Source: LZORAL124-50-18 sp051208045
GTDB lineage: Bacteria; Pseudomonadota; Gammaproteobacteria; Pseudomonadales; Oleiphilaceae
Direction: 5' to 3'
NCBI GenBank assembly: GCA_051208045.1
Contig: JBPJFY010000001.1
Location: forward strand, 682,001-746,000
Length of the DNA: 64,000 nucleotides
Each line of letters opens with the position of its first letter. Positions within the stretch are counted from its first letter, which is position 1. Made by a program: the position numbers and the translations under genes. The notes beneath the pieces are model-generated. The model was not told the origin of the DNA. It did no database searches and was given only the letters and a program-made list of their open reading frames with translations. Below are positions 26,414 through 35,365 of this stretch, one piece after another.

Positions 26414-26442
26414 GTTGAAATGCATTTTTACAGCCCCATTTA
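26414..26442 (+). promoter_or_regulatory. sigma32 (heat-shock) promoter of groESL
   Basis: GTTGAA (26414-26419) and CCCCATTTA (26434-26442) are separated by 14 bases. This is a near-perfect match to the RpoH consensus CTTGAA / CCCCAT-T with normal spacing, about 140 bases before groES. Confidence 0.85.
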
Positions 26443-26581
26443 TAGACCCACATCACAACTTCAGTGAGCATGCGCATCAAGCAGTGCGCGGCCGGTGAAG
26501 TTGGGAAATGGCTCTTATCAGCCAATCAAACAGTTAATTTGATTTATCACTATCCAGTAACAAATTGGGAGAATCTAGACG

Positions 26582-26872
26582 ATGAAAATCCGTCCGTTAC
26601 ACGATCGCGTTGTCGTGCGCCGCAAAGAAGAAGAAACAAAGTCAGCTGGCGGTATTGTGCTTCCGGGGAAAGCTGCAGAGAAACCTTCTCAAGGCGAAGT
26701 ACTAGCGGTGGGTGAAGGCCGTATCCTAGATAACGGCGACGTACGTCCTGTTGGTGTAAAAGTGGGTGATACCGTGGTATTTGGTCAGTACGCAGGCAAC
26801 ACCGTAAAGATTGACGGCGAAGAGCTGTTGATCATGGGTGAATCTGAAATCTACGGCGTGCTGGAAGGCTAA
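26582..26872 (+). CDS. groES: co-chaperonin GroES
   Basis: The product is 96 residues, the standard length. MKIRPLHDRVVVRRKEEETKSAGGIVLPG, the mobile loop region and GEELLIMGESEIYGVLE are diagnostic. The heptameric ring caps GroEL. The ATG follows a gggag Shine-Dalgarno and the heat-shock promoter noted at 26414. groEL follows 48 bases later, as in the classic groESL operon. Confidence 0.99.
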   Translation: MKIRPLHDRVVVRRKEEETKSAGGIVLPGKAAEKPSQGEVLAVGEGRILDNGDVRPVGVKVGDTVVFGQYAGNTVKIDGEELLIMGESEIYGVLEG

Positions 26873-26920
26873 TCCATTCGGTCAACAACGGTTAATCAAC
26901 AGTTTTAAAGGAAAAAGATA

Positions 26921-28567
26921 ATGGCAGCAAAAGACGTAAAATTCGGTGATTCAGCGCGTAAAGGCATGCTGAAGGGCGTGAACATTCTTGCAGATGCAGT
27001 AAAAGTCACCCTGGGCCCCAAAGGCCGCAACGTAGTTCTGGATAAGTCATTCGGTGCACCGACGGTCACGAAAGACGGTGTGTCTGTGGCAAAAGAAATC
27101 GAACTGAAAGACAAATTTGAAAACATGGGCGCACAAATGGTGAAGGAACTCGCTTCCCAAACCAACGATGTGGCGGGTGATGGTACTACCACGGCGACCG
27201 TTCTGGCTCAGGCGATCGTTAACGAAGGTTTGAAGGCAGTGGCTGCGGGCATGAACCCGATGGACCTGAAGCGTGGGATCGACAAAGGCGTGCTGGTTGC
27301 CGTTGAAGAGATCAAAGGATTTGCGCGTCCTTGTGAAGATTCTAAAGCGATTGCTCAGGTAGGCACCATTTCTGCAAATAGTGACGAGCGCGTTGGTCAG
27401 ATCATTGCAGAAGCCATGGAAAAAGTCGGTAAGGAAGGCGTAATCACTGTGGAAGAAGGCAGTGGTTTGGAAGATGAGCTGGATGTGGTTGAAGGGATGC
27501 AGTTCGACCGTGGCTATCTGTCACCCTACTTCATCAACAACCAGGACAACATGAGCGCCGAGCTGGACTCTCCGTTCATTCTGCTGGTTGACAAGAAGAT
27601 TTCAAACATCCGTGAAATGCTGCCTGTGCTTGAGAACGTGGCGAAAGCAGGCAAGCCGCTGTTGATCATCGCGGAGGATGTTGAAGGCGAAGCGCTGGCA
27701 ACACTGGTTGTGAACAACATGCGCGGTATCGTGAAAGTTGCTGCTGTGAAGGCACCAGGATTTGGTGATCGTCGTAAAGAGATGCTGCAAGACATCGCTA
27801 TCCTGACTGGCGGTACCGTAATTTCTGAAGAAGTAGGCTTGTCTCTGGAAAACGCCACGCTGGACGATCTGGGTACAGCGAAGCGTGTGAATATCACGAA
27901 AGAAAACACCACAGTCATTGATGGTGCAGGCGCGGTGGCTGAGATCGAAGGTCGCGTTAGCCAGATTCGCAAGCAGATTGAAGAAAGCACGTCAGACTAC
28001 GACCGTGAAAAACTGCAGGAGCGCGTTGCCAAGTTGGCAGGCGGGGTTGCTGTAATCAAGGTCGGCGCCGGCTCTGAAGTGGAAATGAAAGAGAAGAAAG
28101 CACGCGTTGAAGATGCGCTGCACTCTACCCGTGCAGCGGTAGAAGAAGGTGTGGTTGCTGGCGGCGGTGTTGCGCTGGTGCGCGCTTTGCAAGCCATTGC
28201 AGACCTGCAAGGTGACAATGAAGATCAGAATGTGGGCATCAACTTGCTGCGTCGTGCGATGGAAGCGCCCTTGCGTCAGATCGTGTCTAACGCAGGCGGA
28301 GAAGGTTCTGTGGTCATCGATAAGGTGAAGCAGAGCGAAGGCTCCTACGGTTACAATGCGGCAACGGGTGAGTATGGCGACATGTTGGAAATGGGTATTC
28401 TTGATCCAGCGAAAGTGACTCGTACTGCGTTGCAGTCTGCGGGCTCCATTGCAGGTCTGATGATTACCACCGAATGTATGGTTACCGATCACGTCGATGA
28501 AGATGCCAAGCCAGCAATGCCTGATATGGGCGGTATGGGCGGCATGGGCGGCATGGGAATGATGTAA
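26921..28567 (+). CDS. groEL: chaperonin GroEL
   Basis: The product is 548 residues. The ATP-binding block GDGTTTATVLAQAI and the signature AAVEEGVVAGGGVALVRA are intact, and the protein ends in the usual GGM repeats (MGGMGGMGGMGMM). It starts after an aaaggaaa Shine-Dalgarno. It forms the 14-mer folding chamber with GroES in the cytosol. Codon use looks biased, as expected of a highly expressed gene. A strong terminator follows 31 bases after the stop. Confidence 0.99.
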   Translation: MAAKDVKFGDSARKGMLKGVNILADAVKVTLGPKGRNVVLDKSFGAPTVTKDGVSVAKEIELKDKFENMGAQMVKELASQTNDVAGDGTTTATVLAQAIVNEGLKAVAAGMNPMDLKRGIDKGVLVAVEEIKGFARPCEDSKAIAQVGTISANSDERVGQIIAEAMEKVGKEGVITVEEGSGLEDELDVVEGMQFDRGYLSPYFINNQDNMSAELDSPFILLVDKKISNIREMLPVLENVAKAGKPLLIIAEDVEGEALATLVVNNMRGIVKVAAVKAPGFGDRRKEMLQDIAILTGGTVISEEVGLSLENATLDDLGTAKRVNITKENTTVIDGAGAVAEIEGRVSQIRKQIEESTSDYDREKLQERVAKLAGGVAVIKVGAGSEVEMKEKKARVEDALHSTRAAVEEGVVAGGGVALVRALQAIADLQGDNEDQNVGINLLRRAMEAPLRQIVSNAGGEGSVVIDKVKQSEGSYGYNAATGEYGDMLEMGILDPAKVTRTALQSAGSIAGLMITTECMVTDHVDEDAKPAMPDMGGMGGMGGMGMM

Positions 28568-28597
28568 TTTCCCGGTCAGCCAACGCTGATGTTTAAG

Positions 28598-28630
28598 AAA
28601 GGGCTCCGATACTCGGGGCCCTTTTCTTTT
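28598..28630 (+). terminator. rho-independent terminator of groESL
   Basis: An 11-bp stem (aagggctccga / tcggggccctt, one G-T pair) with a three-base loop is followed by a T-rich run. It separates groESL from the gsp genes. Confidence 0.9.
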
Positions 28631-28733
28631 GGGACCTGCTTAACGTCGTTCGCAAATTAATGGATGGTAATTTATAATCCAACCCCCGAATTGGTAGCAT
28701 GGTCCTCAATCCAACCGCATCTAAGGAAGCCGA

Positions 28734-29501
28734 GTGCGCACTCGAACCCTGGTTTTTTCTTTCTTTCTCTTTTTGTTTCTTTGCGTCGGATTTGCGCTGA
28801 TCACTTTTCCGGCCTCTTTGGCCTGGCAGTTGGTGGAAAAGCATATTCAGCTGCCCAAAAACCTGCAGATCAATACCGTCAGCGGCAAGGTGTGGGATGG
28901 CAATGTGCTGGGTGAGGTTGTGGTGCCTGAGATGGGGATTCGTCGAAAGGTATTGCTGGATTGGCGCTTATCGTTGCGACGATTGTTTTTGGGGAAAGTC
29001 AGCATACTCGTCCACACCAGAACAGCGGGCGTGGAGATGGTTTCCTTTGTCACACAAGGGATCAGTGGTTCTGAGGTCACAATCGAGTCGGCAACAATCG
29101 ACTTGGCGAAATTCAACGACATTGCCCAACGCCAGCGTGTAACGCTGAGTGGTGAAGTAACCGTGGAAGCGCTGGGGATTCAGTTAGAAAGTCAGAAAAT
29201 TGCTGGCGCATCGGGACGCCTGCGCTGGTCCGGGGGAGAGATCGCGTATCCCGTCGGCAGTGAGCAGCATGCCCCCATACTGCCACCATTCGCGGGTCAG
29301 TTGACTTCGGCGGACGGCAACTTGGCCGTCGGTATACGGGATGACCAGGCTGCTTTCGACGTAATTAGCGTGAGTGTGAATGCACAGGGCTGGATGCAGA
29401 CGGCGGTGAAGAAACGATTGGTGGATCTGGCCGGCGAGCCGTGGCGGGAAAGCGTGCCTGAGACGCAAACCGTATTCAGTATTAAGCGAAAGTTGTTTTA
29501 G
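28734..29501 (+). CDS. gspN: type II secretion system protein N
   Basis: The product is 255 residues from GTG 28734, after an aagga Shine-Dalgarno. One N-terminal membrane segment (LVFSFFLFLFLCVGFALITFP) is followed by a periplasmic domain. Family features are LAWQLVEKHIQLPKNLQIN, SGKVWDGNVLG and LRWSGGEIAYP. GspN is an accessory, non-universal inner-membrane part of the general secretory pathway. It heads a gspN-gspC-gspD group; the remaining gsp genes are not in this window. Confidence 0.88.
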   Translation: MRTRTLVFSFFLFLFLCVGFALITFPASLAWQLVEKHIQLPKNLQINTVSGKVWDGNVLGEVVVPEMGIRRKVLLDWRLSLRRLFLGKVSILVHTRTAGVEMVSFVTQGISGSEVTIESATIDLAKFNDIAQRQRVTLSGEVTVEALGIQLESQKIAGASGRLRWSGGEIAYPVGSEQHAPILPPFAGQLTSADGNLAVGIRDDQAAFDVISVSVNAQGWMQTAVKKRLVDLAGEPWRESVPETQTVFSIKRKLF

Positions 29502-29543
29502 GGCCAGGAATACGGTAGGAGTGTAAAAACAGGATGCGGAGCG

Positions 29544-30458
29544 GTGCGAGTGGTGAATGATTCAGGTCAGCTGTCTGCGCCAGACGTTACGACAGACAAG
29601 CGCAAATTGCCTTCCCGTTTGTCTGGTCTCTTGTGGGGTGCAATGCTGGTTTACCTGGCGTGGCAGTGTGTAATGCTTGTATGGATGGTATTGGGGCACT
29701 CCCCGAAAGAAGTGCATTATGACGCCTCGGTTTTTGCAGGCACATCCGGCGCGAGCGAAGCACTTTCAGAGAGTACGCGTCTGCCTGCACTGACCAATTT
29801 GTTTGGTTTGCCGCAACGAGCAGCGCAAAAAGTAGAGGAAAAGCCAACGCCGTCACAAGCTCCGGAAACCAGTCTCAGATTACGCCTGATGGGTGTGGTA
29901 ACATCGGCGGACCCTGAGCAGGCTGGCGCTATTATTGAGGATGCGTCCCGTCAGTCGGCCTATTATAAAGTGGGGGCAGTGTTACCGGGAAATGCGGAGC
30001 TGATCGCGGTGTATGATGATCATGTGATGCTGCGCAGAAATGGTCGAGATGAAGCGTTGAAATTCCCGGAAGCCAACGATAAGACCGGTGGCGTCAGTAT
30101 CGCGGCTGCCGAACGAACTTCACCGAGGAGGTCTGCCGCGCAAATTCGAACGCCGGAGGATTTTATGTCCGAGGCCGAAAGGCGACTGGGCGAAAATCCT
30201 CAGGCCGCTCTGGGTTCGGTGGGATTATCCGTCGTTGCGCCCGGCAAGGCAGAAGGGTACGTGTTTAATGGCAATAATCCGATGCTCAGCAAGTTAAACC
30301 TGAGGAAAGGGGATATTATTCGTTCCGTGAATGGTCATCCGCTCGGTGACCTGTCCAAAGACAGGCGTCTGGTAAAAGAGCTGTATCAGCAAGGGAATGT
30401 GATGGTGGAAGTCGAGCGGGACGGGACGTTCTTCAGCGTGAACTATCCGCTGCGCTGA
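29544..30458 (+). CDS. gspC: type II secretion system protein GspC
   Basis: The product is 304 residues from GTG 29544 (GTG codons at 29550 or 29553 are alternatives). A single membrane helix near residues 29-50 is followed by the homology region (LRLRLMGVVTSADPEQAGAIIEDASRQ) that binds the secretin. A C-terminal PDZ domain, about residues 220-304 (GYVFNGNNPMLSKLNLRKGDIIRSVNGHPL), completes the protein. GspC connects the inner-membrane platform with the GspD channel. The gene is followed by gspD, the usual order. Confidence 0.93.
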   Translation: MRVVNDSGQLSAPDVTTDKRKLPSRLSGLLWGAMLVYLAWQCVMLVWMVLGHSPKEVHYDASVFAGTSGASEALSESTRLPALTNLFGLPQRAAQKVEEKPTPSQAPETSLRLRLMGVVTSADPEQAGAIIEDASRQSAYYKVGAVLPGNAELIAVYDDHVMLRRNGRDEALKFPEANDKTGGVSIAAAERTSPRRSAAQIRTPEDFMSEAERRLGENPQAALGSVGLSVVAPGKAEGYVFNGNNPMLSKLNLRKGDIIRSVNGHPLGDLSKDRRLVKELYQQGNVMVEVERDGTFFSVNYPLR

Positions 30459-30574
30459 GTGCACTACGTCAAGATTTTATGGAACGAAAATAGTTGATTT
30501 TGCTGGGAAATTAGGCCCGGCAGGCTATAGTTAGTGAAAGATTTGGTAAGTTGAGAACAATCGGGGCTCAGTTG

Positions 30575-32677
30575 ATGATGAGCCAAGTAGAACAGGACAA
30601 GAGAAGTATTGTGGGCGTGCATCAGGCGAATCGTGGTATCTGTGTAACAAAGCAAAGCCTATCCTTGTGGCAGTCGTTGACGGTTGCCGGGGCAGGTATT
30701 TTCAGCGCGCGATTCTGGTGCGTGATGGGGCTGGTCATGGCTCTGGCAGGCGCTCCTCTGGTAGCCCCGGTGGCCATCGCGGAAGAACCGGTTCAGACGT
30801 GGCAGGTGAATTTAAAGGATGCGGATATTCGGGCATTTGTCACTCAGGTCGCAGACATTACCGGGTACTCCTTTGTCATTGATCCGCGGGTCAAAGGCAA
30901 AGTGACTGTGATTTCCAACGCACCGATGTCACAGAATGAAGTGTATGAAATGTTCCTGTCGGTCCTTCAGGTGCATGGTTTTACTGCCATCCCGGCGGAA
31001 GACATCATTAAAATTGTTCCCCAGAATGAGGCGAAGCAAACGGCAGACAATCTGCGTTTGTTGAATCAGGTGCCCAAGGAACAGGTGGTGACCCGGGTCA
31101 TTCAGGTCAACAACGCGAATGCACTGGAAATGGTCCCGATACTGCGGCCCATGGTGGCCAAATACGGGCATTTGGCGGGCGTATCTGCAGCGAATGCGCT
31201 GATCGTCAGTGATCATATTGCGAATATTGAACGGATCACCCGCATTGTTGAGGAATTGGACAGCCCCTCCAAATATGAGCTTGAAGTGGTGCAGCTCACG
31301 GAAGCCTGGGTGGGAGACCTGGTCAAGCTGCTCGAAGAGCTGGCGCCCAATGAGCTGGGCAGCCAAGGGGGAAAAACGCGAAATCAAAAGTACAGTGTGG
31401 TCGCGGACGAGCGCAGCAATCGTTTGATCATTCGTGGTGACGAAAATTTTCGGGATAAGATCAAGCAGCTGATCGCGAAACTGGATCAGCCGGCAGCGAC
31501 GACGGGCACCACCAAAGTGGTGAAGTTGCAGCATGCTGACGCCAAAGACCTGGCAGACCTGCTGAAAGGCTTGATGGGCGATGTTCAGAAAGAGACCAAG
31601 GAAAAGGGTGCAGGTAAGAGCAGTGATCTGCCAGCGAGCGTCTATGCGGATGAAGGGCTGAATGCGTTGGTCATTCGTGCGGAGCCGTCCATCATGCGCG
31701 AGGTGGAGCGGGTGATTGAGCAATTGGATGTGCGTCGTGCGCAGGTGTTGATCGAAGCGGCCATTGTGGAAATCAGTGACGAGGCCAATGATGGTCTGGG
31801 CGTTCAGTGGGCCGTGGGGGATACCAGTGGGAGCGGTCAGATTCCTGTGGGGCTTACCAATTTCAGTAATTTCGGCCTCAGTGCCTCCAGTGTGCTGTCA
31901 TTGATTGCGCAGGGTCGTGAGTCAGACAGCGGGATACCTTCCACCATTACCGCACCGCAGGGCGGCGCTATCGGGATTGGCGATACCTCCTCCAGTGGCA
32001 TTTCCTGGGGAGTGCTCATTCAGGCACTGTCGACCAACACCGATACCAATCTTCTGTCTACGCCGTCTGTGATTACCATGGATAACCAGGAATCAAAAAT
32101 CGTCGTCGGTCAGAATGTTCCGTTTAAAACCGGGCAATCCACCAGTTCCGGTGAAGGGACATCAAATCCGTTCACCACCATTTCCCGGGAAGATATCGGG
32201 GTGAAATTGACGGTAACGCCCAGTATCAGTGAGGGCGATACGGTCCGGCTGGAAATCAATCAGGAAATCTCCAGTGTCGCGGATAGCGTCGAAGAGGCTT
32301 CCGATATCGTTACGAATACCCGGGAAATCAGCACGGCCGTGCTAGCCGATGATCAGGAAATCATTGTTCTGGGTGGTTTGATTGCAGATGATATTCGTAA
32401 CTCGGTAAGCAAGGTGCCCTTGCTGGGTGACATTCCTTACCTGGGTAGTTTATTCAGCAGTTCCGAGATTAAAAAGTCCAAGCGAAACCTGATGGTGTTC
32501 CTGCGTCCCACGATATTGCGTGACAAAGAGCAGAGCCGGATTGTTTCTGAAAGCCTGTATAATGACTTGTGGGAGCTCAATCTGGAGCGTGTAGCGGATA
32601 AGAATGTGCCTGAAAAAGTTCAGAAACCTGCGCTTGAGAAAATGTTCAGAAAGAATGAGTTGAGCATCGAAGAGTAA
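30575..32677 (+). CDS. gspD: type II secretion system secretin GspD
   Basis: The product is 700 residues from the ATG pair at 30575; the frame is open back to TTG 30551. An unusually long N-terminus precedes the signal helix (about residues 47-70, ending AIA). N0-N3 domains follow (VNLKDADIRAFVTQVADITGYSFVIDP, then KYGHLAGVSAANALIVSDH and similar repeats). The C-terminal secretin domain (about 400-640) has VPLLGDIPYLGSLF as its hallmark. It forms the outer-membrane channel for folded exoproteins. A hairpin straddles its end. Confidence 0.94.
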   Translation: MMSQVEQDKRSIVGVHQANRGICVTKQSLSLWQSLTVAGAGIFSARFWCVMGLVMALAGAPLVAPVAIAEEPVQTWQVNLKDADIRAFVTQVADITGYSFVIDPRVKGKVTVISNAPMSQNEVYEMFLSVLQVHGFTAIPAEDIIKIVPQNEAKQTADNLRLLNQVPKEQVVTRVIQVNNANALEMVPILRPMVAKYGHLAGVSAANALIVSDHIANIERITRIVEELDSPSKYELEVVQLTEAWVGDLVKLLEELAPNELGSQGGKTRNQKYSVVADERSNRLIIRGDENFRDKIKQLIAKLDQPAATTGTTKVVKLQHADAKDLADLLKGLMGDVQKETKEKGAGKSSDLPASVYADEGLNALVIRAEPSIMREVERVIEQLDVRRAQVLIEAAIVEISDEANDGLGVQWAVGDTSGSGQIPVGLTNFSNFGLSASSVLSLIAQGRESDSGIPSTITAPQGGAIGIGDTSSSGISWGVLIQALSTNTDTNLLSTPSVITMDNQESKIVVGQNVPFKTGQSTSSGEGTSNPFTTISREDIGVKLTVTPSISEGDTVRLEINQEISSVADSVEEASDIVTNTREISTAVLADDQEIIVLGGLIADDIRNSVSKVPLLGDIPYLGSLFSSSEIKKSKRNLMVFLRPTILRDKEQSRIVSESLYNDLWELNLERVADKNVPEKVQKPALEKMFRKNELSIEE

Positions 32678-32687
32678 TGCGATCAAA

Positions 32688-32721
32688 GCTCTGGCGGCGG
32701 AGGGTATCTAGCCGCCAGAGC
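32688..32721. other. long hairpin between convergent gspD and M48 protease genes
   Basis: A perfect 11-bp inverted repeat (gctctggcggc / gccgccagagc) with a 12-base loop spans the junction and includes the protease stop codon. There is no T-run on either side, so it may act as a shared 3' structure rather than a classic terminator. Confidence 0.5.
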
Positions 32722-34618
32722 GTGCCTGAATGGGCATAGGGCAGTCCATCACATCACACAACACCCGCAGGGTTTCCTGTTCTTCAATATTCACCACACC
32801 ATCAAAGATCACCATTTCTTCCAGTACATCAACAACCGGCTGTTTGAGCAGTGGGGTGAGTTTGCGCAATGTGAGCACCGCCTTGTGTAGTTGCGTAATG
32901 GAATAGGTCAGCCGCTTTACCGTCCTCGGTGGCGTTCCCCACAGGCGATTGTGAGCAAACTCCAACAGTTCGAGTTGTTTTGCCGGCTCATGGTGAGAGG
33001 CACCCACGACAAATTCCAGCACGATACTGAGCTCACCTTTCATTTTGGTCAGGCTGTGGATGGTGGAAGGTTGTCGCCGTGCGCTGGTCGGGTGCAGGTG
33101 TCTTTCGAGAAAGCAGATCAGGGCAAATTCAAAGCGGGAAACGTTGCCATCGGCTTTCGCCGTGCTGAGCACCTTCTCCAGAAAACCCCGCCTCTCACCA
33201 TCGGACAGCGTTTTTAGCGTTGGGATGGCGATTTCAACGAGTGGAAACCGTTGCTCCGGGAGGCTGTGTGAAATCCAGGCATGAAGCTTCTGCTCCGATG
33301 CTTTGTCAGGCAAAGCAGGATGGGTGTTTGGTTGGTGGTGTTGTATCAGTTGTGTCACGATGAACATGGCGTGTGCGGGGGTGTGCAGGGCTTCCTGAAT
33401 ATAATCCGGTATGGACGTGAGTAGGTGCTGAGCTGTCTCCATATGCACGGGGGAAGGCGTCCCGATATAGCTCGAATCCGGTACTGAAGTGTCTGGATGA
33501 GTCGATGATAAAGGAGGTGTGACCTCTGCCTGTAACGCACTGACGGTTTCCGGAAGAACCGGTGTACTGGCGAGCTGAAGCTTTCCTGCTTTGTGACGGG
33601 CTTTTAGCCGCCGATGGAGATCCTTAGAGATGGCCTCAATGCGCGCGACTAACGGGGGGTGTGATGCGAGCCAGTTGTGCCGCAGGGTTTGGATGGTTTC
33701 GCCGAAGCACAAGTGATTCAACTCTTCCGCATGGACAGTGGCCTGGAGTTGAGCCTGTTCCGGGAAAAGGTGAATCTTATACAGTGCGCCTGCCAATCCA
33801 TCGGGAGAACGTGTAAATTGAATCGCACTGGCGTCGGCGAGAAACTCCCGTTGACGAGAGATCGCGGCTTTAATGAGTCGACCAAACCACACGCCGATGT
33901 AGCCAATCACCCAGAGCAGGCCGCCGAGAAGGGCAAAGCCTGCACTCCCCTTGCCGGACCCGAACATCCGGTATCGTCGACGCCCCATACCGGCGTTTCT
34001 CAGCAGAAGTCCTCCGGTTTGACCAATCAATGTCAGGCCTGCCAATATCGCCATTAAATGGAGATTGATTCGAATGTCGCCGTTCAACAGGTGGCTGAAT
34101 TCGTGTCCGATAACGCCTTGCAACTCTTCCCGGGTGAGGTGGGTCAACGCGCCCTGCGTGACGACGATGACGGCTTCACCCGGATCATAACCAGCGACAA
34201 AGGCATTAATCGTGGACTCCTGGTGCATCACGTACATTCGAGGAACGGCGGTTCCAGAGGCAATTGCCATTTCTTCCACAATGTTTCTGTATCGTCGGAT
34301 TTCCGGTGAGTCCTCCAGATGGTTAATGGGCAGGGCATTTGCCATGCGAGCGATCGCCGCACCCCCGGATTTAAGCTGATTCAGTCGATACAGAGATCCC
34401 GCGATAATGATACTGACGGTAATCAAGGTTGTGTAGAGAGCGGGTTTCCCCTCCCACCATCCGGGCAGGGTGAGATAAGGGTAAAGGTCCAGCGTCAGGA
34501 AGAAAACATAAAACACGGCGTTCACCGCCAGGACGATCGCGGCGGTGGCAAGGATGAACAGCACGACGAGAAGTGCTGTTTTTTGTCTGGCGGCATCCTG
34601 TCTTTCGAAAAAGTTCAT
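32708..34618 (-). CDS. M48 family membrane metalloprotease
   Basis: The product is 636 residues. Two N-terminal transmembrane segments (about 15-42 and 60-76) precede an M48 peptidase domain with zinc motif HEFSH (172-176) and a following QREFLADASAIQFT Glu/Asp ligand region. HtpX/Ste24-type features include NAFVAGYDPGEAVIVVTQG. The C-terminal half (about 330-636) is long and helical, without a family I recognise. It sits 47 bases after lemA on the same strand, a recurring LemA-M48 pairing that suggests a shared role in envelope or membrane-protein turnover. Confidence 0.9.
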   Translation of the reverse strand: MNFFERQDAARQKTALLVVLFILATAAIVLAVNAVFYVFFLTLDLYPYLTLPGWWEGKPALYTTLITVSIIIAGSLYRLNQLKSGGAAIARMANALPINHLEDSPEIRRYRNIVEEMAIASGTAVPRMYVMHQESTINAFVAGYDPGEAVIVVTQGALTHLTREELQGVIGHEFSHLLNGDIRINLHLMAILAGLTLIGQTGGLLLRNAGMGRRRYRMFGSGKGSAGFALLGGLLWVIGYIGVWFGRLIKAAISRQREFLADASAIQFTRSPDGLAGALYKIHLFPEQAQLQATVHAEELNHLCFGETIQTLRHNWLASHPPLVARIEAISKDLHRRLKARHKAGKLQLASTPVLPETVSALQAEVTPPLSSTHPDTSVPDSSYIGTPSPVHMETAQHLLTSIPDYIQEALHTPAHAMFIVTQLIQHHQPNTHPALPDKASEQKLHAWISHSLPEQRFPLVEIAIPTLKTLSDGERRGFLEKVLSTAKADGNVSRFEFALICFLERHLHPTSARRQPSTIHSLTKMKGELSIVLEFVVGASHHEPAKQLELLEFAHNRLWGTPPRTVKRLTYSITQLHKAVLTLRKLTPLLKQPVVDVLEEMVIFDGVVNIEEQETLRVLCDVMDCPMPIQARSGG

Positions 34619-34665
34619 AGTGCGTGGTGTTCAGCCAACGTCTGTTGAACTGAAGCGACACATCC

Positions 34666-35265
34666 TCAACTGGACTGGAAAGAGACGTTGACTGCTTTTT
34701 TTACTTCGGGGGATGCCACCTCAAAGGGTTCCGTTTCCTTGAAAGAGAAAAATCCGGCAACAAAGTTGTTAGGGAACTGTTCGCGGTAGGTATGGTAGAT
34801 CATCACTGCGTCATTGAATGCTTGCCGGGCGAACGCGACCTTGTTTTCTGTCGCCGTCAACTCCTCCATGAGCTGGCGGATGGTGTCGCTGGATTTCAAT
34901 TCAGGATAGTTCTCGGAAACCGCGTAGAAGTTTGCCAGCGCACCGTTTAACAAGGTTTCTGCTGCGCCCAGTTCTTTGACAAGACTGCCGTTTTCGGGAG
35001 CCTGGGCCGCTTTGGAAGTCGCCTTAACGGCTTGGGCGCGTGCCTCCATCACTTTTTGCAGGGTTTCCTGTTCAAACTTCATGAAAGCTTTAGCGGTTTC
35101 GACAAGGTTGGGAATTAAGTCGTGGCGGCGCTGAAGTTGCACGTCGATTTGAGCAAAGGCATTTTTAAACCGGTTTTTAAACGTCACCAGGCGATTGTAT
35201 ATACTCACGAGGAAGATGAGCAGGCCACCGATAACTGCCAGTCCAATCAAAGTGGTCGTATCCAT
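34666..35265 (-). CDS. lemA: LemA family protein
   Basis: The product is 199 residues with an N-terminal membrane segment (about 5-24). It then has the LemA core: YNRLVTFKNRFKNAFAQIDVQLQRRHDLIPNLVETAKAFM, a helical bundle, and the FPNNFVAGFFSF block close to the end. LemA proteins are membrane-anchored, with a helical domain outside the cytoplasm; their biochemical role is unsettled. The downstream M48 protease (gap 47 bases) is a common partner, so the two probably form an operon. Confidence 0.95.
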   Translation of the reverse strand: MDTTTLIGLAVIGGLLIFLVSIYNRLVTFKNRFKNAFAQIDVQLQRRHDLIPNLVETAKAFMKFEQETLQKVMEARAQAVKATSKAAQAPENGSLVKELGAAETLLNGALANFYAVSENYPELKSSDTIRQLMEELTATENKVAFARQAFNDAVMIYHTYREQFPNNFVAGFFSFKETEPFEVASPEVKKAVNVSFQSS

Positions 35266-35365
35266 TCAGTATCTCCAATGTGTGTCTTTACACTACAGCG
35301 TAGATGAAAATCGGCATATGTTAAGCCGGATGCGCCGGGTTGTGACAATTGAAGGGTGCTGTGTT

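Noticed and set aside
27526..28492. Minus-strand open frames inside groEL
   Set aside because: They mirror the strongly biased groEL codons and have no independent protein features.
28530..28566. Short GGC-ATG-type repeats at the end of groEL
   Set aside because: They encode the normal Gly-Gly-Met tail of GroEL and are not a separate repeat element.
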